In this document: positions 30,971 through 35,308 of the stretch, one piece after another | Numbering within the stretch: the first letter of the stretch is position 1 | How the letters are laid out: each line of letters starts with the position of its first letter | Source: Mediterranea sp. (in: CFB group bacteria) | GTDB taxonomy: Bacteria; Bacteroidota; Bacteroidia; Bacteroidales; Bacteroidaceae | Reading direction: 5' to 3' | Length of the DNA stretch: 35,308 bases | Assembly (NCBI GenBank): GCA_031261805.1 | Contig: JAISIX010000097.1 | Span: forward strand, 1-35,308 | Translations under genes and position numbers: made by a program | Notes under the pieces: model-generated | Seen by the model: only the letters and a program-made list of their open reading frames with translations | Told to the model about the DNA's origin: nothing | Database searches by the model: none

Positions 30971-30984
30971 ATCGCTATTTCTGC

Positions 30985-33342
30985 TTATAATCTATTCTTT
31001 TGACCTCCGCCAGCACCCATCCCTTTATATCGGCTCCGTTTAGGATTAAACTTGTACGTGAGAGTCAAGGCTACAGACTGCGTACTAAATTTGTTTATAC
31101 CGGATACACTATGATATGCACTGGAGTAAACAGTAAATCCCAACCGGCTGGTATGGAATAGGTCATTGCCTTGCAGGAGACAAGTTAGCCTTCCACCAAG
31201 GAACTCTCTATATAGACTAACATTCATCCGCCAAGTCGAGATCTGTTCGGCATTCCCTGAAACAGACCTTCCGTCCCACGACGCATCTATATGGAAAAGG
31301 AATTCACTGGGCAAACGAAATGCATTTTGCCAAGAGACTGATGGGGAAAGGCGATTTAATTGCAGTCGAGTCCCGGCAGGCTGCCCTGGAGCATCCACTT
31401 CATACCATTGCTTATAGAGACCCAATTCCCATTTTGGTACCCAAACTCCAATGGTTGGGGAGGCCGATAGTGAGAAATTTATATCATTATAAGCAGGAAC
31501 GTTAGCCACGGTTTCTACTATAATAGAAGGATTATCCTTATAAGTGTTGTGAACAGTATGTATTTCGTCCTTGTTGTGTTCGAAAGCAAAGCGAAGCTGC
31601 AGCCAACGATAAGTACCTTTCAATGTGAGGCTATTGGTTATGTTAGGCAGTAAAAAAGGGTTGCCTTGCGAGTAAATATAGCTATTTACATAGACAATGG
31701 CTTCCGACAATTGATTGTATGTCGGACGAGTCACATCCGAAGAGTAAGCAAGCTGCCATTCGGTCTTACCAATGGGCAGCGTCAAGGAAGCGGATGGAAA
31801 CCAATTGTTGTAGTTACGACTTTGACCTGATTGCCAGACACCGCCCTTATAGTAATCAAAGACGGTATGTTCGAATCGGAGACCTACTCGAGCCTCCAAT
31901 GCCCCAAAGCTACGGCCATATTCGACAAAAGCTGTTCCCAAGCCTTCCGCCACACGGCTATAGTCATTTTCCTCCGGCGCAGCCTCGTTGTTGTACTGAA
32001 AGCGACGGGCTGTATGGCTGTATTCTCCGCCAAAAGCGATTTCCCCACTCCACAATGGATGGGCGACAAATAACTTAGCGGCATATAAGTCGCTGCGTGT
32101 ATCGGAAGCTGTGGTAACACGTTCAATTCCTTGTTCCGATGGGAACAGCATATTTTCTAAGGAATGGGTTCTGCCATTAGTTAAATTACGCAAATAGGTC
32201 CCATTCAAGTTTATGGCCCACGAGTCGATTCGTCCCGTATAGTAGATGTCCCCTTCGTGTATCGTACTTGCATTACCTGTGGAGATATCGCTCCGCGACC
32301 GTTCCGCCAAGTCATTATTACGGTACGTATCAACCCCAAAATTAAAATCAGACCAAGCGCCCATCTGCCTGTAGAAACGATACTTGCCACCCAAGGAATT
32401 TTGATTATCTATCAAATAGTTCAAAGCGAAAGTCGCTGTTAGGGGTTGCGAACGTTGCTGTTGTGTGATTTGCATCTGATTGGTCCAAGTGTCCGGCAGA
32501 TACGTTTTCTCAGCCAGATTTCCCAGCCTTGTAGACAATGAATGGTTATAGGCAATCAATGCTGACGCATCATACTTCCCTTTTCGATAAATCATGCTTA
32601 GCTGCTCTGCCTCGCTCCACCTATCATTATATTGTATCATCGCACGGTTAACAAGTCCTAAGCCATCATCAGGATTCTGCTTCAGAGTGATTCGAATGAC
32701 AGCCTTTATGGACTTGGCATATCGGGCACCGGGATTCGTGATTACCTCAACAGATTGTATATTATCAGATGACAATTGACTTAGCTCCTCCATATCATAT
32801 ACTTCCCGTCCGTCGATGTAGACTGTTGGCACCCCACGTCCAAAAACTTGAAGTTCTTCGGCTAAGGTCGAGCTATTACGCTGCAAACTGATACCGGGTA
32901 ACTTTGCCAAAACATCGTTGGCTGTACCCACTTTCTCGAGGATAGTACCGGCAATCCGAGTTTCCAAAGCTTCCCCTTTGATTCGAGTAGATGGAATATC
33001 TCCTCTCACTACGACTTCATTCAGCAGCTGCGTGTTTTCTTTAAGCGTTATTGTTCCAATGGTCGTTTGTCCGCTACGCACAGCAACAAACTGATCGACG
33101 TAACCTATGTATGACACTCTCAGCAAATCCGCTCGTTTTGAATACAATAGTTTAAATATTCCATTTACGTCAGTCGTGGTACCTTGCACAAAAGAAGAAT
33201 CCTCGGAACAGAGCAGTATTACATTAGCAAACTGAATAGGAGCATTCTCTATCCCAACTATCTTGCCTGTAAGACTTTGTGCATGAAGGCACAATAGAGC
33301 CATACTGCCCATGATACATAAAAAGGACTTTCTCATATTCAT
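30985..33342 (-). CDS. Outer-membrane beta-barrel protein with carboxypeptidase-regulatory domain (TonB-receptor-like)
   Basis: 785 residues. The signal peptide (MRKSFLCIMGSMALLCLHAQ) precedes a CarboxypepD_reg-like domain (LTGKIVGIENAPIQFANVILL..., SYIGY), a plug domain (VLAKLPGISLQ, VPTVYIDGREV, VEVITNPGARYAKS) and a long C-terminal barrel rich in aromatic beta strands. It matches the outer-membrane beta-barrel family 3 of Bacteroidetes. There is no clear TonB box. Encoded between maturase and ABC exporter with gaps of 1 and 14 bases, so it belongs to the peptide cluster. A role as the outer-membrane exit or uptake route for the peptide is inference. Confidence 0.88.
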   Translation of the reverse strand: MNMRKSFLCIMGSMALLCLHAQSLTGKIVGIENAPIQFANVILLCSEDSSFVQGTTTDVNGIFKLLYSKRADLLRVSYIGYVDQFVAVRSGQTTIGTITLKENTQLLNEVVVRGDIPSTRIKGEALETRIAGTILEKVGTANDVLAKLPGISLQRNSSTLAEELQVFGRGVPTVYIDGREVYDMEELSQLSSDNIQSVEVITNPGARYAKSIKAVIRITLKQNPDDGLGLVNRAMIQYNDRWSEAEQLSMIYRKGKYDASALIAYNHSLSTRLGNLAEKTYLPDTWTNQMQITQQQRSQPLTATFALNYLIDNQNSLGGKYRFYRQMGAWSDFNFGVDTYRNNDLAERSRSDISTGNASTIHEGDIYYTGRIDSWAINLNGTYLRNLTNGRTHSLENMLFPSEQGIERVTTASDTRSDLYAAKLFVAHPLWSGEIAFGGEYSHTARRFQYNNEAAPEENDYSRVAEGLGTAFVEYGRSFGALEARVGLRFEHTVFDYYKGGVWQSGQSRNYNNWFPSASLTLPIGKTEWQLAYSSDVTRPTYNQLSEAIVYVNSYIYSQGNPFLLPNITNSLTLKGTYRWLQLRFAFEHNKDEIHTVHNTYKDNPSIIVETVANVPAYNDINFSLSASPTIGVWVPKWELGLYKQWYEVDAPGQPAGTRLQLNRLSPSVSWQNAFRLPSEFLFHIDASWDGRSVSGNAEQISTWRMNVSLYREFLGGRLTCLLQGNDLFHTSRLGFTVYSSAYHSVSGINKFSTQSVALTLTYKFNPKRSRYKGMGAGGGQKNRL

Positions 33343-33343
33343 C

Positions 33344-34810
33344 TTACATTATTTTTCCCAAATCACAATTGGGAGCTTGCGGGCATCTCGGGTCGGGATA
33401 ATCCCATTTATCTTTTCCATACAACTTCACTATATCAGCATAACAAATTTTTCTGAGAGGTTGTTTTCGACAGGTAGACTGTACTTTACACTCATAACAA
33501 GGACTTTCTTCATTTTTAGGCCCTACATGTTTAAAGGAATAAAGAGCCAAAGCCTTTTCTGAATTCCATATTTCTCTTATAGATGAAATATTCACATCTC
33601 CTATATAGAACAAGTCATTATAATAAAGCATCTCACACACAGATACCTTTCCATTAGAGAATACACACATGGAATAAGTATTGGCACCACAACCTTTATT
33701 CTTTTTCACAAAATCATCCACCGCTTCAAAGCGCTTAAAAGGAGAAGATTTCTTTTTTACACTTTCCATAGAAATTTGGAAATGAGATTTTAGAGTTGCC
33801 AAATAACCTGCAATAGTTAACAGTGCTTCCTCTCTCGGTTTATATTCCTCATAATCGGGTTTATATGTAGAACAAAATGCTGGCACTATATTCCAAGATG
33901 TAACGCTATTATGCTTAGACAACAAATGGAATATCTCCTCCATATTTCCCAGCGTAGAGTTATGCTTTGTCAGCACTGTCTTTACATTGATTGACAATCC
34001 CAACCTATCACAGAACAGCAAAGTATCCATCAATTTGGTTACGTAGTCTTCAGCTGAAGATATACGCAGATTTCTTTTAACCATAGACGGTTCAAAGGAG
34101 TCTATAGAATATTGAATCATTTCCAAACCTATTTCCTTCAAATAGAATATGGCACTTTCGTCCAATGGTATTTTGGTTGACAAAAAAGGGATATTACCAG
34201 TATCACATAGCGTTTTTAGAATACTCCGCCACTCTGCATGTGCAAAAACATCCCCTCCAGAGATAAGGATACCTGCAACACCTTGTTCCTTTGCTCCCTT
34301 TATCAGGTTGACAATTATGTCCGTTGACATATCATCTTTCCGACTTCTATCCGCATAACAATATACACAATTGGTCCCGCATTTGGACGTAATCATAATA
34401 TTCAAATATGCAGGCACAGACAAGCGATGAATCACAAACTCATCAAATGGGTTTGCATCAATAGCCGTATAGGTTTTGGACTCGTCCGTACTTTCTATTA
34501 GCAATTTGGCAGGAAATGAGAACTTAACACCCTTGAACGAAGACATATACGAATATTCATTATTAATCAATTTATTTACGAGGGAACAGACTTTGTCTTC
34601 CGAAATGTTCAACATCTCACTCCCTCGCTTTATCGAGGAATCAAATTCTTCACCATTGAATAACGAAAGTAAAAAACCCATAAATGGAGGAATTGGATTA
34701 ACCCAAGAAAATCCTCCTGCTTTCGCCAATGCATAATCGCCAACGTATATTATGTATGAGCACTTCTTCTCGTTTCTAATAAAATATTGTGAATTTACCA
34801 CTATATTCAT
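33344..34810 (-). CDS. Radical SAM/SPASM peptide maturase
   Basis: 488 residues. The N-terminal ~120 residues are a small helical region that likely binds the leader. The radical SAM core has CGTNCVYC (Cys144, 148, 151), which binds 4Fe-4S and SAM, then GGDVFAHAEW. The C-terminal SPASM domain has CGANTYSMC, then C-x(2)-C pairs in PCYECKVQSTC and PRCPQAPNC for auxiliary clusters. This is the layout of enzymes that crosslink RiPP peptides. The adjacent precursor core has two cysteines (Cys-Lys-Cys). The type of crosslink cannot be predicted here. AT-rich compared with the housekeeping genes to the left. Confidence 0.9.
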   Translation of the reverse strand: MNIVVNSQYFIRNEKKCSYIIYVGDYALAKAGGFSWVNPIPPFMGFLLSLFNGEEFDSSIKRGSEMLNISEDKVCSLVNKLINNEYSYMSSFKGVKFSFPAKLLIESTDESKTYTAIDANPFDEFVIHRLSVPAYLNIMITSKCGTNCVYCYADRSRKDDMSTDIIVNLIKGAKEQGVAGILISGGDVFAHAEWRSILKTLCDTGNIPFLSTKIPLDESAIFYLKEIGLEMIQYSIDSFEPSMVKRNLRISSAEDYVTKLMDTLLFCDRLGLSINVKTVLTKHNSTLGNMEEIFHLLSKHNSVTSWNIVPAFCSTYKPDYEEYKPREEALLTIAGYLATLKSHFQISMESVKKKSSPFKRFEAVDDFVKKNKGCGANTYSMCVFSNGKVSVCEMLYYNDLFYIGDVNISSIREIWNSEKALALYSFKHVGPKNEESPCYECKVQSTCRKQPLRKICYADIVKLYGKDKWDYPDPRCPQAPNCDLGKIM

Positions 34811-34836
34811 AGTTTCTTCATCTTTAAATGATTAAG

Positions 34837-34863
34837 TTGGCGGATGGTTATCCCATCCGCCAA
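34837..34863 (-). terminator. Attenuator hairpin between precursor and maturase genes
   Basis: TTGGCGGATGG (34837-34847) and CCATCCGCCAA (34853-34863) pair perfectly over 11 bp around a 5-base loop. It lies 8 bases past the precursor stop and 26 bases before the maturase start. The weak U-tract after it fits partial termination, giving more precursor than maturase mRNA. Confidence 0.65.
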
Positions 34864-34871
34864 ACTAATGA

Positions 34872-35060
34872 TTAAGCAAAAGCAATGGCTAGACATTTAC
34901 AAGAGTCTTCCTCCTGCTCTCTCTGTGCCGCATTCTTGCCACCGTGGATTTCATTCATCTCATCGTCCAAAAATTGTTCGATGTCAGAATTACTAATCTT
35001 GTCCCTGTTGACCTCTAGTGATTCAACTTTCTGATCTTTTTTTTCTTTTTTCGTTTCCAT
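34872..35060 (-). CDS. GG-leader RiPP precursor for the radical SAM maturase (62 aa)
   Basis: The acidic/lysine-rich leader ends DDEMNEIHGG (Gly-Gly at 40-41), as in the GG-Bacteroidales natural product precursors linked to radical SAM maturases. The 21-residue core starts KNAAQREQEED and ends SCKCLAIAFA, with Cys54 and Cys56 as the likely modification region. It lies directly upstream of the maturase with the attenuator hairpin in between. The leader differs from LTLEEMRTxDGG of the left peptides, which supports use of a different exporter and enzyme. Confidence 0.88.
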   Translation of the reverse strand: METKKEKKDQKVESLEVNRDKISNSDIEQFLDDEMNEIHGGKNAAQREQEEDSCKCLAIAFA

Positions 35061-35159
35061 TTTGTTAAGGAATTAATTGTTAATACATAATTTATTATTA
35101 CTCTAATTCTCAAATTGCATTAGCTTTGATTGACTAGTATATCATCGCCAAGCATTTTG

Positions 35160-35308
35160 CTAATTAGCCTTTTTTTCGGTAGACATATTAAAAGACTCCA
35201 ATAAGGGTTCTCTATCTTTAATGCAAATTAAAACCGTATATCTTCCCGAAGGATACCCATCCAACGGGATTGCAACAGAATCCTTATTGATACTATTCCA
35301 TGTGCACA
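35160..35308 (-). CDS. DUF3244-like protein, C-terminal end (cut by window edge)
   Basis: The frame open to the window end encodes about 48 residues ending at TAG 35160-35162. It contains SVAIPLDGYPSGRYTVLICI, which parallels VSILLQGYSAGVYTITIQ in the protein at 6008-6400. It ends SFNMSTEKKAN, with a basic tail. It lies about 100 bases upstream of the 62-residue GG precursor on the same strand, so both peptide clusters have this small secreted protein as their upstream neighbour. The N-terminus is outside the window. Confidence 0.6.
   Translation of the reverse strand, partial: CTWNSINKDSVAIPLDGYPSGRYTVLICIKDREPLLESFNMSTEKKAN

Noticed and set aside
1-35308. CRISPR arrays, rRNA and tRNA genes, integrase genes
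   Set aside because: No regularly spaced repeats and no recognisable tRNA or rRNA sequence were seen on reading the window; no integrase motif is present in any supported frame.

Overview
The window looks like a Bacteroidales chromosome (Bacteroides/Parabacteroides-like). The evidence is a set of promoters with the Bacteroidetes -7 box TAnnTTTG, a DUF2723 membrane glycosyltransferase, outer-membrane beta-barrel proteins with carboxypeptidase-regulatory N-domains, DUF3244-like secreted proteins, an ISL3-type transposase end, and two C39-peptidase ABC exporters tied to double-glycine (GG) peptides. The species cannot be fixed from the sequence alone.

Left third (1-15200): a multi-peptide GG-leader system. 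After an ISL3 transposase end and a palindrome cluster comes an exporter operon on the minus strand: HlyD adaptor, C39-peptidase ABC transporter and TolC-type outer-membrane factor. Upstream of it are a 44-residue GG peptide, a small HTH protein and a DUF3244-like secreted protein. These diverge from a TPR/transmembrane/HTH sensor-regulator across a region carrying GTGGACA repeats. Further right, on the minus strand, are six more GG-leader genes (one truncated), a leaderless 36-residue hydrophobic peptide, a two-lobed retropepsin-like protease with a PDZ domain, and an operon of GG peptide, ABC permease, ABC ATPase and membrane-anchored MutS-like ATPase. Most of these peptide genes are only 26-60 codons long. 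They share the leader consensus LTLEEMRTxDGG, so the single exporter probably cleaves and secretes all of them. Signs of duplication and recombination are plain: a gapless 244-bp copy of promoter, 5' UTR and leader, a 67-68 bp repeat that coincides with loss of one core peptide, and an internally deleted copy of the MutS-like gene.

Middle (15200-28200): ordinary, more GC-rich genes. They are a TPP enzyme with a GT2 glycosyltransferase, rubrerythrin, a SulP transporter, a DUF2723 protein, a NodB deacetylase, epoxyqueuosine reductase, a DJ-1/PfpI protein, a PNPOx-like flavoprotein and a secreted metallo-beta-lactamase-fold hydrolase.

Right part (28250-35308): a second, different peptide cluster on the minus strand. 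It runs from a partial DUF3244-like protein to a 62-residue GG precursor with a Cys-x-Cys core, a radical SAM/SPASM maturase, an outer-membrane beta-barrel, a second C39 ABC exporter and a short HlyD-like protein. It has no TolC in view. A hairpin separates precursor from maturase, as expected if the precursor is made in excess. Functions of the peptides (antibacterial, signalling or other) are inference.
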